Assembly: GCA_024036415.1 (NCBI GenBank)
Contig: JAMWET010000129.1
Location: 1,323,501-1,387,500 of the forward strand
Length of the DNA stretch: 64,000 bases
Reading direction: 5' to 3'
Source: Prochilodus magdalenae
Taxonomy: Eukaryota > Chordata > Actinopteri > Characiformes > Prochilodontidae
The stretch's first letter is position 1. Each line of letters begins with the position of its first letter. The notes beneath the pieces are model-generated. The model made no database searches. It was not told the origin of the DNA and saw nothing but the letters and a program-made list of their open reading frames with translations. Both the position numbers and the translations under genes were made by a program. Below are positions 12,744-24,831 of this stretch, in pieces.

Positions 12744-12770
12744 ACTGACGCTCCAACCAAAATCACGTCA
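12330..12770 (-). promoter_or_regulatory. CpG-rich block with minus-strand splice donor
   Basis: A local rise in CpG dinucleotides in an AT-rich neighbourhood, with repeated TACGTA motifs near 12424-12440. On the minus strand, TTTCCTCG|GTAAGAG places a strong donor with the last exon base at 12636. No coding frame reaches that donor with a plausible start, so it could end a non-coding first exon reading toward ST7. It is a candidate only. Confidence 0.35.
12694..12742. repeat. (GA)n microsatellite
   Basis: A GA run with two GC interruptions. On the minus strand it yields a spurious Ser-Leu repeat frame. Confidence 0.9.
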
Positions 12771-12774
12771 CGTG

Positions 12775-12843
12775 TATGTATATATATATATATATATACA
12801 TATGCGGTACGTAGTATAAATACGTAGTATATATATATATATA
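12775..12843. repeat. two (TA)n runs flanking a TACGTA pair
   Basis: Two TA microsatellites (12775-12798 and about 12828-12843) flank a short segment carrying two TACGTAGTA copies; TATGCGG appears near both runs. This looks like a slippage-prone block rather than a gene part. Confidence 0.7.
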
Positions 12844-12909
12844 ATATGCGGAAACACTGGACTCTACAGCTGTGTGAAAACAACACTAGAGCTTAGTCCG
12901 ACGTCAGTC

Positions 12910-13890
12910 GAAAATGTTTTCCAAAATAAAAGACTCAATCGCCTCGTAGTGCGTCTAAATGCAATACACACTCCATAGCTTTTGATCAAGGAACCATTAC
13001 TTCAATAAATACAGTAATATAGTTGTCATGAATACTATATGTGTGACATCCTTATATCCATCAACACAAATGCATGGTTAAATGAAATCATCACACCCTC
13101 CTCTGTTAAAAAACATGGACACTGACATATTCATTCCGTCAAATAAATGTCAGAGCACATTTGGAGGTACTGTACATTTTAGATGACATCAAATAAGATT
13201 GAGCACTCAAGTCCAGTACTGATGGACTGTTTGGTAATTTCCTCACAAAGACAGACTCAATTACACTCAGCAATCATTCTCTCTCATGACTTTTGTTCTC
13301 TCGATAGACATTTATTATGTACTAAAGTCTGTCATGACAATACATGCAAGACAGAAAATATTATGAATTGCATTGCAAATGAGGTAATAAATATTTGTTT
13401 ACTATTTAACTAAATATTTTATTATTCAGTAATTGTTTATTGTTTGTTTAATAGGAATCTTGTTAACAAGTAACTGAGAAAAGAGTAATAACATAGAATA
13501 AACAGAATAAAGAATAAGAGTAGAATGTTACAGAGTAATTTACAGTTGTTTAATTACAAATTGTTACTTTAACGTAAGAGATACAGTAAGAAGGCTTGTT
13601 AGTTCAGTTTAAGTTAGGTTATACAAACTGTCCTTGGTGTCTGCAAGTTTTGATGGTTCTTAGTACCAGAGAACAATAAATGGAAGAGATCTGTTGTGTG
13701 TTACTGCTGCACCAGGTGAACTACTGCTCAGCTATCTTTCTGAAGACAGACCCATCACTAGCTATGAGAAAAACATGGGCCATCACTGCTGTATTTCACA
13801 AGTGATCTAGCTGAAATGAAGCTGTCCTCACAAAAACTGATGCATGATGTTGCCATGTCTGTATATTTATCTAGTCCATCTGTAACCTTT
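12910..13890. other. no gene seen
   Basis: AT-rich spacer. No exon or clear repeat was recognised. Confidence 0.5.
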
Positions 13891-14170
13891 TGAGAAACAA
13901 TTCAGTTTGTGGTTTTAAAGCAGCCCATGTCTTTATTGGTCCACCTCTTTACTGTTGTGACAACAGGCTTGTGGTTCTGAGTTTCTGCCTGTATGTTGGG
14001 ATGAGGTGAACAAGACTGTGGTCGGAATGCCTGAATACTCACGGCACAAAATGACTTGGTTGGACAGTAGTCCTCCATTTTGTTGTTGAGAGATTGTAAA
14101 CCAATGCCAGGGAATCCATACAAATGTGTACATATATACAAACAATTTGAGTGGGATTAAAAGTTGCCCA
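13890..14170 (-). pseudogene. CR1/L2-type LINE fragment (inverted)
   Basis: On the minus strand the frames include VVTTVKRWTNKDMGCFKTTN, the same endonuclease-RT linker motif as at 8.5 kb, preceded by a stretch resembling the end of the endonuclease domain. Frames are broken. Confidence 0.55.
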
Positions 14171-15215
14171 GCACAATAGGAGATCTGACTTTTCCCATGT
14201 AACAAGCACGTTAACACATATGTCATAGATGTTGTGTTACAATACGAGTGGACATACTTGGCTTGGGTGCATTCATTGCAACACTGTTGCTTTCATTGCA
14301 ACACTGTCCTCCCTCTCTCTTTTTGTCATTTATTCCCTGCTAGTCAGCATTCGACAGAAACATTTTCACTCAGATAACTGTTTATGGACACGGAAAATAC
14401 ACTGTTTACACTTTTGTCAAATGTAACAACGAGTTTTTGACCATATGTAGTTTGAATGATCTGGTCATAACCAGAATACAAAGAATCCTGGGTGTATTTA
14501 CATGTGCTTAAGTTAAACTGATAGGGGTGTAATTCCATAATACAGACATTTTAAACTGAAGTATATGTGGTTTCTGTATTCTGTCATTTTATTATTTTCT
14601 TATACTCCCATATTAATTGTCTTCTCCTTTTTTGATAATGCTTCACCACAGACTAAACTGAGACTGATCTGTACTATGCAATATTAAGTCGAGATGTTAT
14701 CCTCGCCCTCAAAGCCAAAGAACAATAAATCTATCTGAGACTACTCAGACTGGGCAAACAGACACAAAGCACAAAAAGATGTCTGGAGGATCAAGTAAAA
14801 TTGATTGTAATGTACGAAAAAAGATGTGGTCATTCCATATGTAGCTGACATGTACTGAATGGTGTTTTATACCTGTTTCTTTTAAACTCAGGACACACTA
14901 AAACAGTGATTGTTCCATTCAAAATACTGGATTCCCAAACAACTCAAACGGTCAAATGCAGTAAGGAGCACACAGACACACACAGTCCACACACAAACAC
15001 TACATACATACAAACACTGACATGGGATAGCAGTAAGTAAATTGATTAAAAAGTGGCGCTATTTCAGGGGACAGCTTGGGAATGGCCACACCTCTTAAAG
15101 TTGTGAGGGGTTATCTTGTCAGTGAGACAGAACACTGTGCTCAAGACGAGTCAATCATAGTCTGGACCAGACAAATAGGACACTCCATTTCCCAAATTGT
15201 GCATGCAGGCATTTA
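14171..15215. other. no gene seen
   Basis: Spacer with a C/A-rich low-complexity stretch at about 14970-15010. No gene is supported. Confidence 0.5.
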
Positions 15216-15216
15216 C

Positions 15217-15436
15217 CATTTACATTTATGGCATTTAGCTGACGCTCTTATCCAGAGCGACTTACAAGGTTAATCATTTTACAGGTAGGTCAGTGTAGTG
15301 TTAGGAGTCCTGCCCAAGGACTCTTATTGGTGTAGCACAGCATAGTCACCCATCCCAGGATTCGAACCCCAGTCTCCCACATGGGGTGGCAGCTCCCTAG
15401 AGGGTAGCGGTGTTATCTGCTGAGCTACACCAACCA
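15217..15436 (-). mobile_element. tRNA-derived SINE with LINE-type 3' tail
   Basis: Read on the minus strand, the 5' end has a tRNA-like A box (TAGCTCAGCAGATAA) and a B box GGTTCGAATCC (15358-15368 reversed), so a polymerase III promoter can be seen. The 3' end has the tail CGCTCTGGATAAGAGCGTC followed by AGCTAAATGCCATAAATG. The same tail occurs at 20.3 and 32.7 kb. The A and B boxes lie about as far apart as in a tRNA, but the sequence is far too long and lacks tRNA folding beyond the head. Confidence 0.8.
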
Positions 15437-17000
15437 CAAAAATATTCATTGATTCACATTGTCAGCCACAGTGTGTACTGGGAACATGTCATAAATAGCA
15501 TTACCACCCAGAGTGGCCACTCACGGCCGTTTAATTAGCATGAGCTGGGGAACAGACAAGCAGCTCTGGTAGAAATCACATTCAATGCAGAAGGCTCCAA
15601 ATGCATATCCCATGGGTCAGTGCAGTCCTTTTAGCTTCCATGGGATATGGGGTATTCCATGGTATATTTTTGTATTCTAAATGCATAGAGACCATTTGCA
15701 GCATTCCAGGGAGTTCCAATGAGTGCCGTGGCAAAAAACATTTATCTGATATCAGCCCAATAGTAGCATTCCACCGTCATGCCTTATCCAAACCCCAGTA
15801 TTTACCTCGCTTTGCCAAGACAAAATTACAAGATAACACCTCACAACTTACACAGGTATGGGTGTTCCCAAGTCATCTCCTGAGGTATTGCCACTTAATC
15901 CCATGACTTCTGGTATGATATTTATGACTCAAAATGTTCACAGGTCCTGCAGTATGAGATCAGAGATGATCTTTTTACACTCTCTCTAAATATTTCTCTA
16001 GTTCTTGCTGTTACTCTGTCTGCCACTGAGGATTTCTACAGTGTTTGATTAAACTCAGTTACTGGTGTATTTCTTGTGGTCTTATATTATTCCACTCTAA
16101 ATGTTTTTTTTTTAATGATTATTTAGCTAACACTAGGTAGCAAACTAATGACATTATTGCTGTACTGTACAATATTAAGCCCCAGAAATATCCGTATTAT
16201 ATCACACGTTTAGCTCTAAAACAACTTTTGAAAGGTAAACATTTTGTAAACATAGGATTGTTTAGCTGTAATGTTAGTGGCAGTATCACTGCACACCTTA
16301 TTACAATAATTAAGAATCAGTTTTCAACCGGCTCTCAGTTTTCATCTCTAACTGAACTGTCACTGCAGTATTAAATGGTATCATCAGTCTATATGAAGTA
16401 GACTTCATATAGACAACCTCACAATGTAGAGGATCCAGTGATATTCGAGCACAAATACATTCAAAGAACAAACCATATAAGCTTTAGATTTTTGGAATAA
16501 CGCAGGATGAAATAGAGGCATTTTAATAAAAAAAAAATCTTTCAAAAACTTTTAGATGCAGAATTTCATGTATGGGCAAAAGGCATGAGGCAGCCTACAG
16601 AATGACTTAATAACAAACACCACGCCTCATGCCTTTGGCCACTGTAGGGGTGATCTTCTTGGTTGTATTTATTATAGTGACAGTGGCTGAGTCCAAATAG
16701 TTAAATAAAACATCCAGCCAAACATCTGCCTTCCTTGATTTTGACAGATGCATCACTAAATACACTGGCAGAGAAGTGGATTCACATGGCTACCAGTTCA
16801 GATTAAATAAGGGAAATTGGATAGGAAAGAAAGTTTTAATTCAATTATTCGAACACCAGTGTTTTGTTTTTTCCCCTTTGGTTGAATTTGGTTCTGGCCT
16901 GGTGTCCTTCTAGTATTGCATATGCAATATACAGGTAATGTATATATATATATATGATTTACAGACCATACGTAATATTCCCAATATACACCGACTATAC
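15437..17000. other. spacer with three hairpin-forming inverted repeats
   Basis: No exon was recognised. Inverted repeats lie at 15604-15615/15638-15649, 16387-16414 and 16575-16591/16624-16640 (see findings). A short (TA)n lies at about 16938-16953. Confidence 0.6.
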
Positions 17001-17049
17001 AGGGAGAAGTAACATATGGACAATGCACCCAGTATTTACACTGTAAATA

Positions 17050-17900
17050 GTTTGATAACAATGACCAGTCTGAAACTCGGAAGCCTTCCACGGCATATTT
17101 CAGAACCGAAATATTCAACTTGTGCTCAAAACTGCTGTTGGGCCAGAATAAAGCTTGCTAGGGAGCTTCTGATGGTAGTTAACACAGCTAGGAGTTGCAA
17201 TCTTTGTGCCGAAGCAGACGGCAGCAGCTGTTTACCTGAGTATAGAATGTTTAAACGCGAGAAACCGTCACAAGCTTAAGACCAACAGACTGTGTGATTG
17301 GCGAGGTCGGACAACACTGAAAGCCAAAAGTCGCTGCGTTTTTATTTACATAGCATAGACCACAGTAAGAAGACTGCGCTGATATGGTTAAGTGACCGCA
17401 CTCGAATGGCTGTGTTAGCTGCGTTGCTAACCTTAGCAAACTATGTAGTAGCGGCTAAAAAAGGAAATAGTTCAGGTCAATACTGCAAACATGCATGCAC
17501 CGTCTCCAGTGTCCGACAAACATGAAAGTAGTGGTAACAGCCGCCACACTGCATATATAGAAAGGACCACACTAAAGTCTGCCTGCGTTATGTACAGTTA
17601 GCTCGGACTGTTTGATTGAGCTACTTAGCCAGATAGCTAACAGTAAAGTTTTCATAATTATTTAAAATTGTTCTGCACTTTAAAGGCTTAGCTTACCGTA
17701 AATCGGCGGTCAACGTATCTAAAAGGCGCCTCCAGAGCGTTAGTTGCAAGCAGCACATCAAAGAGCCTCACGTAAGCGCAACAGTGGACGATTCATGACT
17801 TTGAAGTTTGTCTAGGGCTAGGCCAGCCTCTTTTTTAGACACGGTATTGCTTGTTCCGTCTGGAGTTCTGTAACACGTCTGGCAGTGTGGCATCATTTTC
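17050..17900 (-). promoter_or_regulatory. CpG-containing block with minus-strand splice donor
   Basis: About 850 bases contain many more CpG sites than the surroundings (for example GGCGGTCAACG, AAGGCGCCTCC). On the minus strand GATTTACG|GTAAGC gives a strong donor with the last exon base at 17697. Frames reaching the donor exist, one starting at an ATG (MCCLQLTLWRRLLDTLTADL), but I recognise no protein. It could be a first exon and promoter of a transcript running toward ST7, or of an unknown non-coding RNA. Confidence 0.35.
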
Positions 17901-18057
17901 ATACGTGGAGTTTAAAAAACACAGAAGAGTAAGAAGTATTATTTCATTTCTTATGAGCGGAAGTAATATTTAAATGTTATTTCAGTACTTGTGTAAAATA
18001 ATACCCAAACAAAGAAGCAAAATACTAAAGTATGTGTTGCCTTCTGATTAAAGGAAG

Positions 18058-18089
<32 letters not shown>

Positions 18090-18100
18090 ATACACACACA
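18058..18100. repeat. (AC)n microsatellite
   Basis: A pure CA run followed by an imperfect CA/TA extension, directly 5' of the LINE fragment. Confidence 0.85.
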
Positions 18101-18104
18101 TATA

Positions 18105-19190
18105 TCCAGTTTGCCTTCCAGCCAAGCATTGGGGTGGAGGATGCAATCATCTACCTTCTCCACAGATCGTTGGGTCATCTTGAAAAGGTGGGAAGCACTG
18201 ATAGAATCATGTTCTTTGATCTTTCCAGTGCTTTCAACACCATCAGGCCAACTCTACTGGGGAGCAAGCTGGCAAGCGCAGGGATGGACCAGCATCTCAT
18301 CACTTTGATTATGGACCACAGTGTCTAAGAGTTAAGGACTGTGTGTCAGACACAGTACTGGCCCCATTCCTCCTCACACTCTACACTGCAGACTTCACCC
18401 ACAACATCACTACCAGACATCTACAGAAATTATCTGGCTACATCAACAGAGAAGTAACAAGGAATTTTGTGGACTGGTGTCAGCAGAACTTCCTGCACAT
18501 CAACACAGGCAAAACCAAAGAGCTGGTGGTGGATTTTCTCAGGACTAAGTTCTCTTCACCAACTCCAGTGAACATCCAGGGAGACATCACGAACGCAGAC
18601 AGAAAGAAATTGGACAAGTTGATCAGGAATGCAAGTTCTGTTCTAGGCTATGCGTTGGAACCAGTGGAGGTAGTTGGGGAGGGTAGGATTTTGACCAAGC
18701 TGACATCAACAATAGAGAACACCTCTCACCCACTATAAGAGACAGCTTCTCTGGCCAACACCTTCAGTGACAGGCTTCTCCACCTGGTAAGTAGAGATAC
18801 CGCAGCTCTTTTCCCTCTACTGCTGTTAGGCTATGTAACCGGCACCTCCCCAAGCAGAACATCAGACACTCACCACTGTAGTACACTAGATGAACCATTT
18901 CTATCTATATATTCGATGTGACTAAATTATTGTGCACTTTTTGCTGCTGAAACTCATCACCTGTGTACATCCTGTGCCGACTGCCAACATCACTAATTCA
19001 TGCACTCTGACTCACTATACCATTAGTATTTAGGTGACTGCCAAAAGTATATGTTTGTGTAGCTGGTATAAGAGATCATAACTGTGCAATATCTTCAAAA
19101 TATCTGTGCAATATCTCTCAATAACTGTGCAGTACACACACACATACTCACATTCTTAAACACTCACATTGCCCCCAGAGGCAATCAATC
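18105..19190 (+). pseudogene. CR1/L2-type LINE fragment (RT core to 3' UTR)
   Basis: Frames resemble the RT of CR1/L2 elements: FAFQPSIGVEDAIIYLLHRS, then MFFDLSSAFNTIRPTLLGSK (the F-x-D-x-S-x-AFNT block), then NFLHINTGKTKELVVDFLRT near the RT end. The segment with the YADD-type catalytic motif is missing, so an internal deletion is visible between about 18,310 and 18,400. The 3' part (about 18,730-19,190) has the ACTGTGCAATATCT-type repeats common in the 3' UTR of such elements. Non-functional. Confidence 0.7.
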
Positions 19191-20235
19191 AGTAGGAATG
19201 AAATATGGTGGGTAGGTTTGTGATTGTGATACAAGCGCATGATTCAAGTTCACTACTACTGTAATAGCAAATAGAGATATTTATTTTTGAGATTCATCCT
19301 TCACTGATAGAGAAAACATACAATTAGTTCAGTGTGCAAAAGGTGCATCTATTCCTCCTATATTTTTCCCACCCAGGTAGAACATGGAGGAATCAAGGAA
19401 AGAAGCAGGAGGAGTGTAGAAATTGGGGAAATGGGACAGCTGATTACTTGCAGCGTCATTAAGTCTGATATCCACTACTGATTAAATACACCTTAAAAGC
19501 AAGCCAGGAAACAAGCCGTGGTTCATAGAGCCTGTTAAATCATGCTTCTGTGGTTTCTACTCCATTTTTTATTTGATTTTACAAATACAAAATACAAGTC
19601 ACAGATCATTATAAAAACCCAAATAATACACAGATTCTAAATATAGTGGGATTGCTTTATGTTTGTCTGTCCTCTCTAGGTGCGTTTTCAGTGTAATATC
19701 ATGTATCTCCTGTTTGAGGCCACTTTGGCAAGTATTTAAGCGGGTTCTCTCATCTCCTTTTTTAGTACTGAATATATTTATTATTATATCATATATATAT
19801 ACTTATTATATATACTGTATTATAATAAGGATGAAGGATGATAACTGAGAGAAAGGTGACCAAAGGTGACAATAACATTGTGCTTAGTTAAGTCTGCAGA
19901 GCAAGTCATCAGAGCAATTCAGGTTTGTAAAAATGAATCAGCAGCCGTAAAGGTAGATTGTCTCTTTTACATATAATTTGCATAAAACTGCTTTGACAAA
20001 GTCTGTGTAATGGGTGGAAGGCACAGGTGCTCTCACTGCCATCACTTCTTTCCTTGTTTGTTTTTGTTTGTTTCTGTCTTTCTTTCTTACTCTCTCCACT
20101 TTGCTGATTTTCTTTAAGCATTTGTATACTTTTATTTTCCAGACAAAATCGTTATGTTTTATTTTCTATTTTGCTTTTGAAAATCAATGTATGGTCTTCC
20201 TTTATTCGTTTTTGGGGGTATATTGTCTGTATTGT
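19191..20235. other. no gene seen
   Basis: AT-rich spacer with a small TATA-rich run near 19785-19830. Confidence 0.5.
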
Positions 20236-20384
20236 CTCTAGATGTCAGCAGTGTCCGTGCTCATGGCTAGTTTTAGACTCTAACCTTCTTATACTGGCTG
20301 AAAAATATTATCCAAAAAAACACTAAGCATGGTTGTAAGTTGCTCTGGATTAGAGCGCCTGCTAAATGTAAATGTAAATATTGC
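20236..20384 (+). mobile_element. SINE/LINE-tail repeat, copy 1
   Basis: It shares the body GTGCTCATGG with AGTTTTAGACTCTAA and the tail AGCATGGTTGTAAGTTGCTC ending CTGCTAAATGTAAATG with the copy at 32.6 kb. The tail also matches the SINE at 15.2 kb in the opposite orientation. Confidence 0.65.
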
Positions 20385-22575
20385 ATTACAGAAATTATTA
20401 ATGTTTTTGTAATGTATTTTTAATGTTTTATTCCTAGTTTTGCTGGGGGAAATAACCCTTTTCGGACACTATTCAGGAGACTTGATGATCATATTTGTTC
20501 AGGCCAGTTTCCTTAGTTTGTTTATGAAAAAGGTTCTCTTGAACCACAATTCAAAAGCAATGTCTGATTTTCATTAGTTGATTTTTACTACATTTTTTAT
20601 TTATTATTACGTTTGTCAGTTTCAAGAGACCATTGTGGGTTTATAAATTGTGTAACAATTTGTTGTGTATTTAGGTGTGGTAAATGCACAATGTACATGT
20701 TCATATAAAATGAAACAAATAATTCCTCCTCTTCCTGCTAAAAACACAAAAACCTATAAATGTGTATGCTACTACCACTAATATTGTAAATGATCCACCA
20801 AAATTACCATTAAAACATAAGGCTTTTTTATACATAAGGAGTATTGAGGCATTCTGAGTTGCACTGTATAAGTCTGTGAGTGATAAAGGGACAGCTGGTT
20901 CCAGTGCAAACATGTGATGTCACATGTGTTGAGACATTTCTTGAAACACTTCTTATATTCTTTCAAATAGATTATCACTGTTGGCTTCTAGCAGCAGTTG
21001 ATATTCAAGGTTTTAACTATATACAGTGGCCACCACTTTCACTGGTAACAATGACCGAATTTTGTTCAGTCACTCTTAACTCTGTTTTTCACTGTCAGTT
21101 TTAGTCTAACATTTAATGTTTTTTCTATTTAATATTGCATATTCTTATCTATTCATTTGCTTTCTTGCTATTTGGTGTCAACGCGAAGAGAATGGATTCC
21201 CCTTTTCTCTCCTTGAGGGAGTTTTTTTTACTTGCCACTGTCACCCTGGGCTTGCTCTTTGGGGGGTATTTTTAATAAAACTATTTCTAATAATCAAATA
21301 TTTAGTGAATTTTTACAGGATATTGCAATATTTCAAAGAATTTACATCACATTAAAAACATATTACCAACATGGGTTCCTTTTAAACAAACTTTAAAACC
21401 ACTTTCAAACACATTAACTCTTAGTGTCTTTCAATCAGCACACTGCACAATAATCCTAATTATCTTCTAATTCTGAAAGTGAATGTTTTAAACTGCAAAA
21501 GTAAAAGTTATAATTGTAAAAATTTTCTTTTTTTTTTACATCTTTTCAGACTGTTTTGCATAAGGGATTCAATATTATTTTCATACCCAATAAGCACCGT
21601 TCTGTTTGGTGTGGTCTGTTTCATACTGTAAATGAAATTCTTGTTTTGAATATACTTGCACAGTATGGCCCAATTACACTGCTGTTGGTTTTTAAAAGTG
21701 AAACGAAAAACGAACATCTGCAGCCTACTATAGATAAAACTGCTAACACACAGTTACAATATATTTCATGAACTTACTAAGACATAGTAACTAAATAGTC
21801 ATGCGCCCCAATCATGCGATTTATACAAATGCCCTAATATTCAACAGTGTTTGGGTAACGCAAAACAAATTATAATCAATGTGCCATCATAATTATTGCT
21901 TTAAATGTAGTAAAATCACACACATTAAACATTACTACGTAAAACTTTTACCCTACCTGTACAGGGTTTATGGCCTTTTGGCCAGTGACTGTTCTGTCCA
22001 TGAATCACTCAAAGTATCCAGGACTAAAATGCACTAAATTAATGGACAATATACAATGAGCCAATGCAAAAAAAATAGCATGATGTAATTATGTAATTAA
22101 GACACACACATTCAAACAATACAATAAGCACTATCCACAAAACACTATGCTTTGATGTAACTAGATAGCAAACAGCCTTATTTGTTATAGACTAAATCAG
22201 AATGTTTTTAATATAAGGGATGGCTGTCCTTTCAGGGGGAAAAGACAAGGCATTTTACAATAAATATTAACACAACAAACAAAACATTGATTGAGGCTGT
22301 AATGTCAAAGGTACCCAAGTACTGGATTTTGTCATGTTTTTCCTGTTTTCCTGCCATTTAAAAGAGGAAGAACTGCTATAATTAGTGTTTAACTTAGAAT
22401 CCTCTGTGATTGCTAAAACTTCCTGCCGAAGCTAACAACAAAGAGAATTCTTTACTCTTCCAGGTGATGATACAATTGCCCAGAAAAGTACACCAGAATG
22501 TAAACTTGGACAATATGTTGCTGGGTTTATTATCACCGTAGTTTTCAATTAGTAGGTGTCAGGTCCTCTCAAAAG
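20385..22575. other. no gene seen
   Basis: AT-rich spacer with several short, unrelated open frames. None resembles a known family or is flanked by convincing splice sites. Confidence 0.5.
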
Positions 22576-22665
22576 AGAAAAGTAAGAATTTCATTGTACA
22601 ATGTAACTGCTTGTTATGCTGTGCATATGACCAAAATAACCTTTGAATCTCTTGAATCTTTTGAA
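22576..22665 (+). mobile_element. LINE 3'-tail fragment
   Basis: The sequence AAGAATTTCATTGTACAATG, followed by a GTGCATATGACC-type stretch and tandem TTTGAATCTC TTGAATCTTT, is the typical 3' end of fish CR1/L2-type LINEs. An inverted copy of the same tail type lies at 34.66 kb. Confidence 0.5.
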
Positions 22666-23110
22666 AAGAGATACACTCCTGGCACACTTCTCATACCGGC
22701 CACCAGAGGTCAACCTCACCGGAGTTCTGATGAGTTTTGCTTCTGCTCCCTTTCACCTAGCCCCTCCCGTACCTGTCCCCTCTCACCTGCTCCCTATCCC
22801 AGCCTATTATCCTTCCCTTTAAATAGCCTTCCCTTCTCTAGCTGTTTGTGGAGCATTAACTGCAACCCTGTTTACTGGTCTTGTAAGCTTTTTGCTACCT
22901 TAATAATATTTGTGTTTCATGTTTGTGGCATATTGAATGTCTTCTGGGCTTTTTGTTGATTTTTGAGATACTTCTGGGCGTTGGTATTTTTGAGATTTCT
23001 GTTCTGGTTTCTAGCAACTTCTGAGCTTTGTAATTTTGGATACTTTTGTGTTTCATGTTTTTTTGGTGTTTTTTTTAATAAACGTGACCTAAATGGATCC
23101 CCTCTCTGTT
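22666..23110 (+). repeat. probable interspersed repeat ending in AATAAA
   Basis: A C/T-rich segment (CCACCAGAGGTC, then clusters of CCCTTCCC) changes into a G/T-rich segment ending TTTAATAAACGTGACC. This build is seen in 3' ends of fish retroposons. I cannot assign a family. Confidence 0.35.
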
Positions 23111-23920
23111 TCTGAGCTCCCTGAGTTACAAAAGGACTCAACATAAGGCAACATAAGCTAATTAAGAAGTTATCGCTATTAGCATGTAACTGTCAAGTTA
23201 CTACGTTAACTTTTTATATTTACACATGATTCAGTGTGTATGTCAGTGTTTGCATAGTTATAATGCAAATCATTTCATTTTAGGCATTAGGCTAACTGGC
23301 AGTGGCAACATTAAATGAAACCATTTAGAAGCATTTTTAAAGTGCTTTTAAAACATGCTTTTAACTCTGCAGTTGAATGTGTGTCCAGTGCATTTACATG
23401 ATTTTATTAAAACATTAAGCACACAAGTCTTAAACCTATTGACCTTAGTAGAGTTTTTAAAAGCATCAGTTTTCCTGTACCTTGAATTTGTCTCAGGTTT
23501 ACTACAAAATTCTATTTTATACTTGCATTGTTTTACTGCATTATCCACCTGGAAGTAAGTTAGGGTGTATGGCGAGTATGATCTGTTCTGACTCTTGGGA
23601 ACAGAAGAAACACAAACTACTCTATAGCACTTTGCCATGTGAAAGCAAAGGGCATTCCCTTCTGCTCCGTGTCTATCTATTGGCAAAAACAGCTGTGAGC
23701 TCAATTTAGAGTCCATTCAAAAATTGCTGACACACAGTTCATGCATATGCTTTAGAAACAGTATAGAACTATATGCATTTTTCCTCTTGTGTGCAACTAC
23801 TGGAGATTTCATAAATAATATATCCCCAAACAACAATAAACAAAAGTATACAATGCCTTTTAAAATACAATGTAGAGACTTCCTGAAGCATTATAAAGGT
23901 TTTATTTTTGGTTGGACTAT
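23111..23920. other. no gene seen
   Basis: Spacer. Overlapping frames on both strands at 23.35-23.72 kb have no recognisable similarity. Confidence 0.5.
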
Positions 23921-23924
23921 TCTC

Positions 23925-24120
23925 AGTCCAGCAAAGACACTGAGGTGTTTACAGACTTCAGCAGTAATGCTGTCAAAGGGTCAAAGGAGGCTAATAAAGT
24001 ATGTAGAGAAACAGATGGACTACAGTTTGTAATTGCAGAAGTACAAAGTGGATCTATATGTTGGTATAGGAGCTGATAACATATACTAAGTGTGTAGATA
24101 CAAGGTGCATTAATGACAAT
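23925..24120. mobile_element. MITE-like interspersed repeat fragment
   Basis: The stretch AGTATGTAGAGAAACAGATG with GACTACAGTTTGTAATTGCA, then GAGCTGATAA and a GTGTAGATACAAGG end, matches a very common non-autonomous fish repeat that I recognise but cannot name securely. Confidence 0.5.
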
Positions 24121-24831
24121 TTTACTGTGCTAGCCAATTTTACTAAGGCACAAACAGAAAACATGTAAAGATTCAAAAAACATATTAATTTGTTTCTTTT
24201 GTTCATATTTTTTCCTAAACACAACGATTATATTGGGTACCGTAGCATTGTCTCAAATCAAAAGCATCCATTCTACTTTCGTTATTATTACACTTGATGA
24301 TGATTATGTAACATTACATTTATGACTCTTCAAATCAATATCACTGAACCACACCTGGCTAGCTCATAGAGAGGTTGATAATTAGCTAATGTGCAATAAA
24401 GCAAAGAAATATGATCAAATCTGTGCAATGCTGTGTAACAACTAGAGTAATAAAACCTTGGTTTTCTTTAAAAGTCTTTGTCAGTAAGTTTAGTTTGCCA
24501 GTATGCTTTTTCAAGTGATATAAAATCAATTAGCCAATAATACACAACAACCGAACAGTCATACATTATAAAGATCAGAACAGTATTAGTCTTACTTTAT
24601 GTAACTTTACATTGAAGGTTTGTCATTTCATTATTACTCCTTAATCATATTTCTTTTTCTAGAAACACAGGTATCATGCCAGTTTAGGACCCCTAAGGGG
24701 TGACGCAAATCTAGAACAAAGTGTTTGGGGCTCTCATGTTAAACTTAATGAAAAAAATAATAACATGTATTTGGGTATTTAGTATTTAGTAAAAGAGCAA
24801 GCATCTTTCATGGCAAGTCCAAATGTAGCTC
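24121..24831. other. 3' flank of KCNJ1
   Basis: Probably includes the 3' UTR of KCNJ1 on the minus strand. No canonical AATAAA or ATTAAA was found on that strand here; a CATAAA-like variant lies near 24597. No other gene is seen. Confidence 0.45.

Noticed and set aside
12632..12886. Ser-Leu repeat protein on the minus strand
   Set aside because: Translation of a (GA)n microsatellite with TA runs.
15340..15436. Functional tRNA gene
   Set aside because: A and B boxes are present, but the sequence cannot complete a tRNA fold and continues into a SINE body and tail.
18343..18738. 131-codon frame as a host gene
   Set aside because: It contains LINE reverse-transcriptase motifs and is part of the 18.1-19.2 kb relic.
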